A stretch of 60,930 bases of DNA from Bacteroides sp. 214 (GTDB lineage: Bacteria; Bacteroidota; Bacteroidia; Bacteroidales; Bacteroidaceae): NCBI RefSeq assembly GCF_010501015.1, contig NZ_QVML01000018.1, positions 1-60,930 on the forward strand, written 5' to 3'. The notes below the pieces were generated by a model. That model saw only the letters and a program-made list of their open reading frames with translations, was not told where the DNA came from and did not search any database. Below are positions 29,197 to 37,893 of the stretch, in pieces. A program made the translations under genes and the position numbers. How positions within the stretch are numbered: position 1 is the first letter of the stretch; every line of letters begins with the position of its first letter.

Positions 29197-30453
29197 ATGC
29201 ATAAACACATGAGGTATTTGTGTGTTATCTTATTTAGCCTTGGTTTGTTGTCTCTTTGGGGACAACAAACCAAGGTTTTTTCTTCGGATATACGAACTGT
29301 ACAAGTGGTGAAGAACGAAACATTCGATGCCTTTCCTGTATTAGAGCTGGGAACAGATGATTTTGTAGATGTTTCTTTCGACTTACTTTCGCACGATTAT
29401 CGAAGATACACCTATGTTATTACACATCACAACGCTGATTGGAGTGCCTCGAATGTACAAGACATTCAATTCTTAGAAGGATTTAATGATAACCCGGTGG
29501 AAGATTATGAATATTCGCGTGCCACAACTGTAGATTATACACACTATAAGCTACGACTACCGAATGAATATGTACACTTTAAGATTTCGGGCAATTACGT
29601 AGTAACCTTCTATGAGGAGGGAGATAAAAACAAACCCGTTCTTAGCACCTGTTTTCGTGTGTTTGAAAAGAAATCAAGCATTTCGATAGATGTTAGTTCA
29701 GATACTGATATAGATAGAAACACTGTACATCAACAAGTTAGTTTTCGTGTAGATCACAGTGGCTACCAAATACGCAATCCACGTGATGAAGTGCAAGTGC
29801 AAGTGTTACAGAACAATCGCACGGATAATATGGTAACGAATATAACGCCTAGCTTTATTGGCGGAAATGAGCTACGCTATGAACACAAAAACGAATTGAT
29901 TTTTCCAGCAGGTAATGAATATCGTCGCATGGAATTTGTCAGCACACGCTATTTGTCGCAAGGCGTAGAAAGCATAAGCTACCTCAATCCTCATTATAAC
30001 GTTTTTCTTTATCCGAGCGAAAAGCGTAATGACAATTATATCTTCGACCAAGATCAAAACGGAAGGTTCTTAATCCGAAATTCCGAAGCTCATGATAGTG
30101 ACACGGAAGCCGATTACTTCCAAGTGCATTTTGCGCTACCATGGCGTGAACGTGTGTTATCACAAGGGAAGATCTATTTGGAAGGTAGCTTTACGCATAA
30201 TCAATTTATACCGCAATACCAACTAAATTATAATATTGAGCTAGAACAATACGAAACGGTTCAGCTTCTGAAACAAGGAGCCTATAACTATCAATACATT
30301 TATCTTCCTGATGGTGATTGCAAAGGTAACACCGCTTTGCTCGAAGGGAATTATTACCAAACAGAGAATGAATACCGTGTATTGGTATATCATCGCCCAT
30401 TTGGCGAACGCTATGATAAATTAATAGGTTACGCGGAAGTCCTTTTTAAATAG
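29197..30453 (+). CDS. Type IX secretion system plug protein (DUF5103)
   Basis: The 418 residues fit DUF5103, now described as the T9SS plug protein family, which seals the SprA translocon of the type IX system. A signal peptide (MRYLCVILFSLGLLSLWGQ, in-frame ATG at 29209 or 29197) is followed by FSSDIRTVQV, the family block SHDYRRYTYVITHHNADW and VEDYEYSRATTVDYTHY, and a C-terminal beta-rich part ending VLVYHRPFGERYDKLIGYAE. It supports an active T9SS, consistent with the sorting tail on the pectate lyase. Its 5' end carries a 15-bp perfect stem-loop. Confidence 0.88.
   Translation: MHKHMRYLCVILFSLGLLSLWGQQTKVFSSDIRTVQVVKNETFDAFPVLELGTDDFVDVSFDLLSHDYRRYTYVITHHNADWSASNVQDIQFLEGFNDNPVEDYEYSRATTVDYTHYKLRLPNEYVHFKISGNYVVTFYEEGDKNKPVLSTCFRVFEKKSSISIDVSSDTDIDRNTVHQQVSFRVDHSGYQIRNPRDEVQVQVLQNNRTDNMVTNITPSFIGGNELRYEHKNELIFPAGNEYRRMEFVSTRYLSQGVESISYLNPHYNVFLYPSEKRNDNYIFDQDQNGRFLIRNSEAHDSDTEADYFQVHFALPWRERVLSQGKIYLEGSFTHNQFIPQYQLNYNIELEQYETVQLLKQGAYNYQYIYLPDGDCKGNTALLEGNYYQTENEYRVLVYHRPFGERYDKLIGYAEVLFK
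29238..29281 (+). terminator. Terminator-like hairpin inside the plug-protein reading frame
   Basis: Two perfect 15-nt arms, CCTTGGTTTGTTGTC (29238-29252) and its complement (29261-29275), enclose an 8-nt loop and are followed by TTTTTTC. It lies 51 nt after the ompA-like stop but inside codons 14-28 of the next gene, where it encodes the end of the signal peptide. It may end or attenuate ompA-like transcription. Confidence 0.75.
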
Positions 30454-30481
30454 ACCACCACGTAACCCTACACTATTATTA

Positions 30482-30510
30482 AAAAAACCTGAGGTTAGTT
30501 ATGCAACCTC
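30482..30510 (-). terminator. Terminator of the carboxyltransferase gene
   Basis: On the minus strand GAGGTT pairs with AACCTC around an 8-nt loop and is followed by AGG and seven T. The stop codon of the gene lies in the loop. Confidence 0.75.
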
Positions 30511-32271
30511 GTGTATCCTTTCAATATAAGCAAGTATGTCGCCTTTGTTCACAATCTCACCTTGTTTAGCACATACTTCAATGATACGTCCATTAAACTT
30601 AGCCGGTACTTTATCAATGGTATTCCACGGTGTAGCAATGTAACAGAAAGTATCGTCTTCAAAGAATTTATGACCAATTTCGGGCGGCATAGAGGCAGCT
30701 GTGATGTCATATTCCCAATACACCCTACCCTTTTCGCGAGCTACGATAGGTTCGGCTTTGGCTCGTTTCAGTTTCTTGATATCTTCTTCTTTGAAGCCTT
30801 TAGTAGATAAAGATGCGTTTTGCGCACGTTCCAGTTCTTCTTCAAAACGTTTTTTGGCAACACCCGATTTATAATCACGATACTGACGGTCGTGCATAGC
30901 CAGTTCAAACAATTCTTCATCGTCTTCGCCAACATCCCAACCTTTTTCTTCCATTTCCTTGCGGTATTCGTCCAACTTATCCGGATAGTTTTGTTGTGGA
31001 TCGGCATCGGTAAAGTTTAATCCTTTTGAATTGGCCAACTCAACAATTTCGGAGGATAACTCGCCGGGAAGCTTACCGCTTTTACCTAAAATCATATCCC
31101 ATGTATGCGAGTCTATCATGTTCCAGCGTTCTTCGCCTTTGACCATTGCCATTACATTCATCAGCGCCACGTTCTTCACATATTGACTGAAAGGTGTTAC
31201 CAATGGTGGGTAACCCAATTTTGGCCATACATACTCCACTTCATCAAACAGCATCAATAGCAAATCGTCAATACTCAACTCTTGCTTTCCATTTGAATTA
31301 AGGTACATGTTGATACCCGAATGTACACCTTTCAAATCTGCCATCATTGATCCCATCATACCACCGGGAAGCCCTGACTTCAGTAGCAAGGAAGACATAT
31401 ATTTATTGGTATCATCCATAAAGAAGCCCAAGAAGTCGTCGATAAATTCTTGCGTCATTGCACGTGCTTTCATGTATGCTTTCATGTTGATTTCCGGAAC
31501 TTTAAACCCTTTATCCTTTAGCATTGCTTGCACTGAAATTACATCCGGGTGCACCTTGCCCCATGAGATTGGTTCCATAGCCACATCAATAATATCTGCA
31601 CCGTTTTCGCAAACCTCAAGGATAGATGCCATAGACAAGCCTGGCCCTGAGTGTCCATGATATTGCAATATAATTTCAGGATGCTTATCTTTGATAGCTT
31701 TGGTTAATCTTCCAAGCATACCCGGACGACCAATACCAGCCATATCTTTCAAACAAATTTCCGTAGCACCAGCTTCAATTAACTGATCGGCTATAGCGGC
31801 ATAGTACTCTACCGTATGAATAGGCGAATAGGTAATACAAAGAGTGCCTTGTGGTGTCATTCCCGCTTCTAATGCGTATTTAATAGATGGAATTATATTT
31901 CGTACATCGTTCAATCCGCAGAAAATACGGGTAATGTCTACCCCTTGAGCATGCTTTACCTTATACATCAACTTACGCACATCGGCAGGAACAGGAAACA
32001 TACGTAGCCCGTTCAACCCTCTGTCTAACATGTGTGTTTTGATTCCTACATCATTGAAAGGCTTGGTAAAAGCGCGAACGGCTTTGTTGGGATTTTCTCC
32101 ATACAGGAGGTTTACCTGTTCAAAAGCGCCACCGTTTGTTTCTACTCGTGCGAAACATCCCATTTCAATAATTAGCGGCGCAATGCGCTCCAACTGATCT
32201 AATCGTGGTTGGTATTTACCCGACGATTGCCACATGTCTCGATATACGAGACTAAACTTAATTTCCTTCAT
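30499..32271 (-). CDS. Oxaloacetate decarboxylase alpha/carboxyltransferase-type protein with degenerate biotinyl domain
   Basis: A 590-residue relative of OadA and pyruvate carboxylase subunit B. The TIM-barrel carboxyltransferase domain keeps the RDMWQS entry, the catalytic lysine motif CLKDMAG and the metal motif QYHGHSGPG. A conserved PYC/OADA helical domain follows, then a C-terminal biotinyl/lipoyl fold. In that fold the usual M-K-M is replaced by W-N-T (N550), exactly 11 residues before the conserved G, so the biotin-accepting lysine is absent by eye alignment. The start at 32271 is chosen because a -7 box lies at 32309-32316 and the upstream in-frame extension reads as non-coding. The reaction may depend on another biotin carrier or may differ. 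Confidence 0.82.
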   Translation of the reverse strand: MKEIKFSLVYRDMWQSSGKYQPRLDQLERIAPLIIEMGCFARVETNGGAFEQVNLLYGENPNKAVRAFTKPFNDVGIKTHMLDRGLNGLRMFPVPADVRKLMYKVKHAQGVDITRIFCGLNDVRNIIPSIKYALEAGMTPQGTLCITYSPIHTVEYYAAIADQLIEAGATEICLKDMAGIGRPGMLGRLTKAIKDKHPEIILQYHGHSGPGLSMASILEVCENGADIIDVAMEPISWGKVHPDVISVQAMLKDKGFKVPEINMKAYMKARAMTQEFIDDFLGFFMDDTNKYMSSLLLKSGLPGGMMGSMMADLKGVHSGINMYLNSNGKQELSIDDLLLMLFDEVEYVWPKLGYPPLVTPFSQYVKNVALMNVMAMVKGEERWNMIDSHTWDMILGKSGKLPGELSSEIVELANSKGLNFTDADPQQNYPDKLDEYRKEMEEKGWDVGEDDEELFELAMHDRQYRDYKSGVAKKRFEEELERAQNASLSTKGFKEEDIKKLKRAKAEPIVAREKGRVYWEYDITAASMPPEIGHKFFEDDTFCYIATPWNTIDKVPAKFNGRIIEVCAKQGEIVNKGDILAYIERIHEVA

Positions 32272-32308
32272 AGATTTAATAATGTATTTAGATACGGTTT
32301 TTACACTA

Positions 32309-32316
32309 CAAATATA
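32309..32316 (-). promoter_or_regulatory. -7 box of the carboxyltransferase gene
   Basis: Minus-strand TATATTTG lies 37 nt before the ATG at 32271. It excludes the longer reading frame that would begin at 32412. The rest of the gap 32317-32604 holds only the hairpin at 32537. Confidence 0.65.
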
Positions 32317-32536
32317 GAGAGTGTTTTTTGAATTAAAGAAATTTTTCTTTATTAAAAGAACTACAAATAGTATGTTTAATATCATGTTTTCCAGCAGTGC
32401 ATAAGAAGCCATAAATACCCCTATTTGCCGCTTTCATTTATATTTGAAACATAATCAAGCGAATTATTTTCAATCTATAAATAAACACTTCCTTTTTTAT
32501 TCAAAGTATTCGAAAAAGACAATAAGGTAGTCATCA

Positions 32537-32568
32537 TTACTCTACAATTACAAATTTTTGTAGAGTAA
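32537..32568. terminator. Hairpin downstream of the ECF sigma gene
   Basis: TTACTCTACAA pairs with TTGTAGAGTAA across a 10-nt AT-rich loop. It lies 37 nt beyond the stop of the minus-strand sigma gene. There is no good U tract on that strand, so its efficiency is uncertain. Confidence 0.45.
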
Positions 32569-32604
32569 TATTTTTATAAAGAAGAATACTATTAGGGGAA
32601 TGAA

Positions 32605-33111
32605 TTATGCAATGAAGTCTACTAGCTTTTTTTGCAACTTTTGCCGGGTAGAAAATATGCGACTTTTAACAGTGCCCAACGGAAGTCCCAATTTCTCGGA
32701 GATTTCGCAGTATTTGAAACCCGAAATGTACATAGAAAAAGGCAGTCTGTATTCTAGAGGTAAAGTGTTGACTGCTTGATATATTTCCTTTAGATCGCAG
32801 TATGTTTCCGTATCATCTTTGCCCGAGACCTGCAGGGAATTGCTGTATATAATCTCTGTTTGTTTAGCATACAACTGTTTGCGTACAATTCTGCGATAGT
32901 TGTTTATAAAAAGATTCTTCATAATTGTGTATACCCACCCCTTAAGGTTCGTTTCGGGGGTATATTTATCTTCATTATCTAAAGCCTTGAGTATCGTTTC
33001 TTGCAACAAATCATCTGCCTCTTCTGTATTTGACGTCAATTTCAGTGCAAATCGATGTAACTCATTTTGTATGCTAATAAGCTCTTTTCTAAAACTTAAG
33101 TTTACTTTCAT
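32605..33111 (-). CDS. ECF-type RNA polymerase sigma factor
   Basis: A 168-residue group 4 sigma factor. Region 2 (about 10-75) has FALKLTSNTEEADDLLQETILKA and GWVYTIMKNLFINNYR. Region 4 (about 105-160) has LPLEYRLPFSMYISGFKYCEISEKLGLPLGTVKSRIFSTRQKL. No anti-sigma factor gene adjoins it, so it may be regulated from elsewhere, as in several Bacteroidales ECF sigma factors. I see no TAnnTTTG box close upstream. Confidence 0.92.
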   Translation of the reverse strand: MKVNLSFRKELISIQNELHRFALKLTSNTEEADDLLQETILKALDNEDKYTPETNLKGWVYTIMKNLFINNYRRIVRKQLYAKQTEIIYSNSLQVSGKDDTETYCDLKEIYQAVNTLPLEYRLPFSMYISGFKYCEISEKLGLPLGTVKSRIFSTRQKLQKKLVDFIA

Positions 33112-33389
33112 AATTCTGGTTTTGTTTTTATTGCTTATTAAATTTGAAGCAATTGATAGTTTTATAATGACTTGAAGTTAATAAAAAAGAAGAGGTTTTG
33201 TTTTTTAGAAGGTGTTTTAGACTGTTTGATAAGAATATTCAAGAGTTTTAGAACAATTTGATGTTACAAAAATGAAACAGCTTGCAAAAACAATTTCAAT
33301 TATTGGTTCGTTTAAATCTAATTGGACGTAGACTATATGTATACACTCACGGCTAATTTTCGGATCATTAAATAGTATAGCCGTGTGCT

Positions 33390-33446
33390 CCAAATACTTG
33401 AAGCGTCAAGTATAAAGAGTTGACGCGTCAAGTATTTGGGGCTGAA
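33390..33446. repeat. 22-bp-period palindromic repeat (GCGTCAAGTAT core)
   Basis: GCGTCAAGTATAAAGAG and GCGTCAAGTATTTGGGG start exactly 22 bp apart (33403 and 33425). Outer arms CCAAATACTTGA (33390-33401) and TCAAGTATTTGG (33428-33439) are inverted, and TTGACGCGTCAA is a perfect inner palindrome. The 511-bp gap 33112-33622 holds nothing else I can name. Confidence 0.7.
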
Positions 33447-33622
33447 ATACCCCTCTCAGAAGCGTCTTAGTGCACGTTGTTTTTTGGGGGAATAAGCAGA
33501 AATGTAAAGAGAGGACAAGCACCAAAAAAGATTTCGACTTGAGCCTATTTTTTTGAGTGTTTTTGTGTTAAGAAAACAGTGGGAAAAGAAAGTGAAATCA
33601 GAGATAAGAGTTCGAAAAGAAA

Positions 33623-34231
33623 TTATTCTCCGTTAAGTTTGGGCAAGCCAAGTTGAAACTTAACAGCAAACAAACGCACAACAAGCACAGATGCTCCACT
33701 GAGTATTTGTACAACCAACAAGTTGAATCCAAACATGCTGCATCCCCAATAAACGATTCCACCTATCACACAAGCCAAAGCATATATCTCTTTACGGAAT
33801 ATAAGTGGTATTTCGTTGATGAGTATATCACGAAGCACCCCTCCTGCCGAACCGGTAATGCCCCCCATAATAATAGCAATCCAAAAAGGATAGCCTAAAG
33901 CAAGCGTCTTTTCTACCCCTACAACGGTAAATAGTGCAAGCCCAATAGTGTCGAACATAAAGAAGGTGTTGTTCAAGTGTACTAATGATTTACTGAACAG
34001 TATTACCCAAAGCAACGCAAGCCCCGAGCAGATAAGAAAGATTGGTGCAGTCATCCAAAAAGGGGTTACATCCAACAATAAATCTCTAACAGTACCGCCA
34101 CCAATTGCTGTGGCAAGTCCTACTACGTAAGCGCCAAACCAATCGAAATTCTTTGCCGAAGCAAGACGAATACCACTGGTTGCGAAAGCAAACGTTCCGA
34201 GAAATTCTATTATCTGAATAAATGTAGGCAT
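33623..34231 (-). CDS. TRIC-type cation channel / UPF0126 membrane protein
   Basis: A 202-residue integral membrane protein with seven hydrophobic segments and the UPF0126/TRIC signature GGGTVRDLLLD in the first half and GSAGGVLRDILINEIPLIFRKEIYA in the second, a clear internal duplication. Bacterial TRIC homologues form trimeric cation channels. I chose the start MPTFIQIIEFLG at 34231. The in-frame ATG at 34270 would overlap the glycosyltransferase gene. It starts 8 bp after that gene's stop. Confidence 0.9.
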   Translation of the reverse strand: MPTFIQIIEFLGTFAFATSGIRLASAKNFDWFGAYVVGLATAIGGGTVRDLLLDVTPFWMTAPIFLICSGLALLWVILFSKSLVHLNNTFFMFDTIGLALFTVVGVEKTLALGYPFWIAIIMGGITGSAGGVLRDILINEIPLIFRKEIYALACVIGGIVYWGCSMFGFNLLVVQILSGASVLVVRLFAVKFQLGLPKLNGE

Positions 34232-34239
34232 GGCTCTAT

Positions 34240-35127
34240 TTACGGTAATTTTGTTGTTTTCAGGCTGCAAAGATAAGCCAATTTATAAAAAGCAAATAAT
34301 TTAAGTGAAGGAGAAGTACCACAAAGGTTCTTTTCGATGCTTTTTTGAGTCATTGCAAAAAACCATGCTACAGGTTTCACCAACCTCATACACTTGATGG
34401 TATGATAGATTTTCAGTAGTCGAACCATAGAACGCATCTCTTCTTCATGTCCAACAAGATTCTGTACTGCCCGCCTCGTCTTAAATAAAAAAACTTCATT
34501 ATTGCACGAGTGATTGTGATAAACAGGATTATCTATATGTACAACGGGGATATTTTGCTGTTGCAAGCGCATACCAAACAAACTATCTTCATAGCCCAAA
34601 TGGAAGCTTTCGTCGAACAGTACCTGCAGAAACACTACACGTGGAATGAGAAAACACATCGTGATAAAGCTGTGGTATGGCCGTCGCAGTCGCTCCTGCA
34701 ACGAACGCTCTTCTACATGAATACCATAATAGTATCGTAGCAAATATTCTGCTGGCGGTAGTTCGCGTTTATAAACAAAGCCTCCATAAACTACACTATT
34801 CTCTGTTGTAGCTTCGAGGTATGCTTTGATGAAGTTTGTGCTTACAGGAAAGGTATCCGAATCAACAAAAAGCAGATATTTATAGCGTGCTTGCCGTGCC
34901 AGGTAGTTACGTAACTTTGCCGGTCCCATATTCTCTTTCATCTCTATGAAACGAGCATTGCTTAACTCGGCTATTTGCTGGTTTGCTACCCTTGCTGCAT
35001 CTACCACAGAGCAATCATCTGCCACAAGCATCTCGAAAAGGATGCCCGCGGATGTAGCCTGGCAATGTAGTTCTTTTGCCAGTTCTACGCATGACAGGTT
35101 GTATGTGGGTATCAGTATGGATAACAT
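34240..35127 (-). CDS. Family 2 glycosyltransferase
   Basis: A 295-residue cytoplasmic GT-A enzyme. It begins LSILIPTYN, has the nucleotide-sugar aspartates of LVADDCS and the metal-binding FVDSDTF, then a GYEDSLFGMRL block resembling the catalytic-base (ED) motif. Donor and acceptor cannot be told. There are no other polysaccharide genes beside it; it is followed by the TRIC-type gene. Confidence 0.9.
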   Translation of the reverse strand: MLSILIPTYNLSCVELAKELHCQATSAGILFEMLVADDCSVVDAARVANQQIAELSNARFIEMKENMGPAKLRNYLARQARYKYLLFVDSDTFPVSTNFIKAYLEATTENSVVYGGFVYKRELPPAEYLLRYYYGIHVEERSLQERLRRPYHSFITMCFLIPRVVFLQVLFDESFHLGYEDSLFGMRLQQQNIPVVHIDNPVYHNHSCNNEVFLFKTRRAVQNLVGHEEEMRSMVRLLKIYHTIKCMRLVKPVAWFFAMTQKSIEKNLCGTSPSLKLFAFYKLAYLCSLKTTKLP

Positions 35128-35292
35128 TCTGTTTATTTTGCTACAAAACTACAATAAAAAACAGTGAATTCTTGAGTTACTGTCTAAAGAAAACACTCTA
35201 GAATAATTATTCCGTGCTGAATTTAGAGTGTTTCTTTAAGTTAACATCTATTTTCTTAGACTATATTAGTAAACAATTCGACTGTTAATTAT

Positions 35293-35300
35293 TAACTTTG
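35293..35300 (+). promoter_or_regulatory. -7 box of the DUF5686 gene
   Basis: TAACTTTG fits TAnnTTTG and lies 21 nt before the ATG at 35322. Confidence 0.6.
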
Positions 35301-35321
35301 TCACCTTATGTTTAAAATATT

Positions 35322-37877
35322 ATGGCAAGAACGTATTGCAAATTCATCATATTACTGTTTGTAGTTCTTTTTAGTAATCAGGCATACTCCCAAATCAAAG
35401 GAGTAATAACAGATTCAATAACCAACGAGCCACTCATGTATATTTCTGTGTTCTATGAAGGAAAAGGTGTGGGGTCGGTTTCCAATGTAAAGGGAGAGTT
35501 CACTGTTGAGACTCGTAAAGGATGGAACGAGCTAACATTCTCGGCAGTAGGTTACAACACAAAGGTTGTTAAGATAACACCCGACACGAAATTTCTTAAT
35601 ATTAAGATGTCTGAGGACTCATACATGTTGAGTGAGGTGGTTATTAAACCAAAACGCGAACGCTATTCTCGCAAAGATAACCCTGCAGTGGAGTTTATGC
35701 GCAAAGTTATTGCTAATAAGAAAGCTCAAAATCTCGAGGAAAACGATTATTACCAGTACGATAAGTATCAGAAAATGAAAACCTCAATAAACAACGTTAC
35801 CGACGAAATGTTTACTGAGGGGCTTTTCAAGAAACTCTCCTTTATGAAAGAACAAGTTGAAGTTTCTCCCGAAAGCCAAAAGAAAATTCTCCCTATCTCC
35901 GTACAAGAAACAGCCTCACAAACAATTTACCGCAAGGATCCGCACAGCGAAAAGTCGATAATTAAAGGAATGAATTCTAATGGTATTGAAGAGCTATTCT
36001 CTACCGGAGGTATGATGGGAACTGTTCTTACCGATGTATTCTCTGATGTGAATATTTACGATAATGACATTCGCCTATTGCAACAACGTTTTGTTAGTCC
36101 CATCTCTAATTCGGGTATTTCTTTCTATCACTACTATCTTATGGATACAGTTATGGTAGACAGGAATGAATGTGTACATTTGAGCTTTGTTCCTGCCAAT
36201 TCACAAGACTTTGGTTTTACCGGACATCTTTATGTTTTAAAAGATTCTACTTATGCTGTGAAAAAATGCACGATGAACCTACCCAAGAAAACTGGTGTGA
36301 ACTTTGTGGAAAACTTAGACATTACGCAGGAATTCACCCAACTACCTAATGGCAACTGGGTGTTGACTGACGATGACATGGTAGTGGATATGACAATATT
36401 TGGAGCGAACACAGGTGTACAGGTACGACGTACCACCAAATATACCAATTATGAATTTGAGCCCATTGAAGCACGGCTATTCAGGCTGCGTGGAACTGTT
36501 ATTAAAGAAGCAGATATGCTCAATAAAAGCGACGAATTCTGGGCACAGGCACGGCAAGTTCCACTTACCGAAACAGAAAGTTCGATGGATTTATTTGTAA
36601 ATCACTTACAACAAATACCCGGTTTCAAATTTATCATCTTTGGTGCAAAAGCATTAATTGAGAATTTTGTGGAGACGGGGAACCCTAGTAAATTTGACTT
36701 TGGCCCTATTAATACGATTTATTCCAGCAATTTTGTTGACGGCACACGTTTTAGATTAAGTGGACAAACTACTGCTAAGCTGAATCCAAACTGGTTCTTG
36801 AAAGGATACGCGGCATATGGTCTTAAAGATGAGCGTTGGAAATATGAGGCTGAACTCACCTACTCTTTCGACAAACGCGAATTCTTCCCATGGGAATTTC
36901 CACGACACAACTTGTCTGTTGGTTACCGTTATGACGTAATGTCGCCTATGGATAAATATTTAGCTACCGATAAAGACAATATGTTTGTCTCTATGAAAGC
37001 AACCAAAGTAGATCAAATGTCTTATATCCGCGATGCTTCGGTGAAGTACGAATTAGAAACAAACTCCGGATTTTCTGTAGTAGCAACAGCACGTTTACGC
37101 AACGACGAACCCGCAGGAAGACTAGAGTATATAAAGAATGATGATGCACAAACTATAATCAATGACATTTCAACTACTGAATTGGGTGTAGTGCTACGCT
37201 ATGCTCCGGGTGAGACCTTTATCAACACCAAACAGCGTCGTCGTCCTGTATCACTCGACGCACCTATTTATACACTTTCGTACACAATGGGTGTGAAAGA
37301 TGTTTTTGGTGGTGATTACAACTTCAACCTTACCGAAGCAAGTATTTGGAAGCGATTTTGGCTTTCATCGTGGGGAAAAGTAGATGTTTTCGTAAAAGCG
37401 GGTGTTCAATGGGATAAAGTACCGCATCCATTACTGATACTTCCTGCAGCTAACCTCTCATACATTACACAGAAAGAGACGTTCAACCTCATTAACAATA
37501 TGGAGTTTATGAACGACCGCTATGCTTCTATCTCTTTTAATTATGACATGAATGGCAAACTTTTTAATCGCATACCATTACTTAAAAAACTAAAATGGAG
37601 AGAAGCCTTTCGTTTCAAGGCATTATGGGGCGATTTGTCGAACAAGAATAATCCGTTCAAAAATCCGGGAGATGGAGACTTATTCCTTTTCCCAATGCGC
37701 GATGGCGAATATACCAGTTTTGTTATGGATCCCAAGACTCCTTATATGGAAGCGAGTGTTGGTATATACAATATCTTTAAGCTGATTCATGTGGAGTATG
37801 TGCGCAGATTGACCTACCTCGACAATCCCGGTATCAACAAGCACGGCATACGCTTCATGATTCAGATGATATTCTAA
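35322..37877 (+). CDS. DUF5686 outer-membrane protein with carboxypeptidase-regulatory-like domain
   Basis: The 851-residue protein has a signal peptide (about 1-23, ending AYSQ), a CarboxypepD_reg-like beta domain (about 24-105: IKGVITDSITNEPLMYISV, ending MLSEVVIKP), and a large DUF5686 region. The C-terminal half is rich in amphipathic strands and ends MIQMIF, as in an outer-membrane barrel. The N-terminal domain is the type seen in TonB-dependent receptors, but no plug or TonB box is evident. The function is unknown. It lies 16 bp before rarA on the same strand. Confidence 0.88.
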   Translation: MARTYCKFIILLFVVLFSNQAYSQIKGVITDSITNEPLMYISVFYEGKGVGSVSNVKGEFTVETRKGWNELTFSAVGYNTKVVKITPDTKFLNIKMSEDSYMLSEVVIKPKRERYSRKDNPAVEFMRKVIANKKAQNLEENDYYQYDKYQKMKTSINNVTDEMFTEGLFKKLSFMKEQVEVSPESQKKILPISVQETASQTIYRKDPHSEKSIIKGMNSNGIEELFSTGGMMGTVLTDVFSDVNIYDNDIRLLQQRFVSPISNSGISFYHYYLMDTVMVDRNECVHLSFVPANSQDFGFTGHLYVLKDSTYAVKKCTMNLPKKTGVNFVENLDITQEFTQLPNGNWVLTDDDMVVDMTIFGANTGVQVRRTTKYTNYEFEPIEARLFRLRGTVIKEADMLNKSDEFWAQARQVPLTETESSMDLFVNHLQQIPGFKFIIFGAKALIENFVETGNPSKFDFGPINTIYSSNFVDGTRFRLSGQTTAKLNPNWFLKGYAAYGLKDERWKYEAELTYSFDKREFFPWEFPRHNLSVGYRYDVMSPMDKYLATDKDNMFVSMKATKVDQMSYIRDASVKYELETNSGFSVVATARLRNDEPAGRLEYIKNDDAQTIINDISTTELGVVLRYAPGETFINTKQRRRPVSLDAPIYTLSYTMGVKDVFGGDYNFNLTEASIWKRFWLSSWGKVDVFVKAGVQWDKVPHPLLILPAANLSYITQKETFNLINNMEFMNDRYASISFNYDMNGKLFNRIPLLKKLKWREAFRFKALWGDLSNKNNPFKNPGDGDLFLFPMRDGEYTSFVMDPKTPYMEASVGIYNIFKLIHVEYVRRLTYLDNPGINKHGIRFMIQMIF

Positions 37878-37893
37878 CGAAATCATATATGCT

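Noticed and set aside
32272..32412. N-terminal extension of the carboxyltransferase from an upstream ATG at 32412
   Set aside because: The extension contains the -7 box at 32309-32316, and its residues do not resemble the family; the ATG at 32271 gives the normal N terminus.
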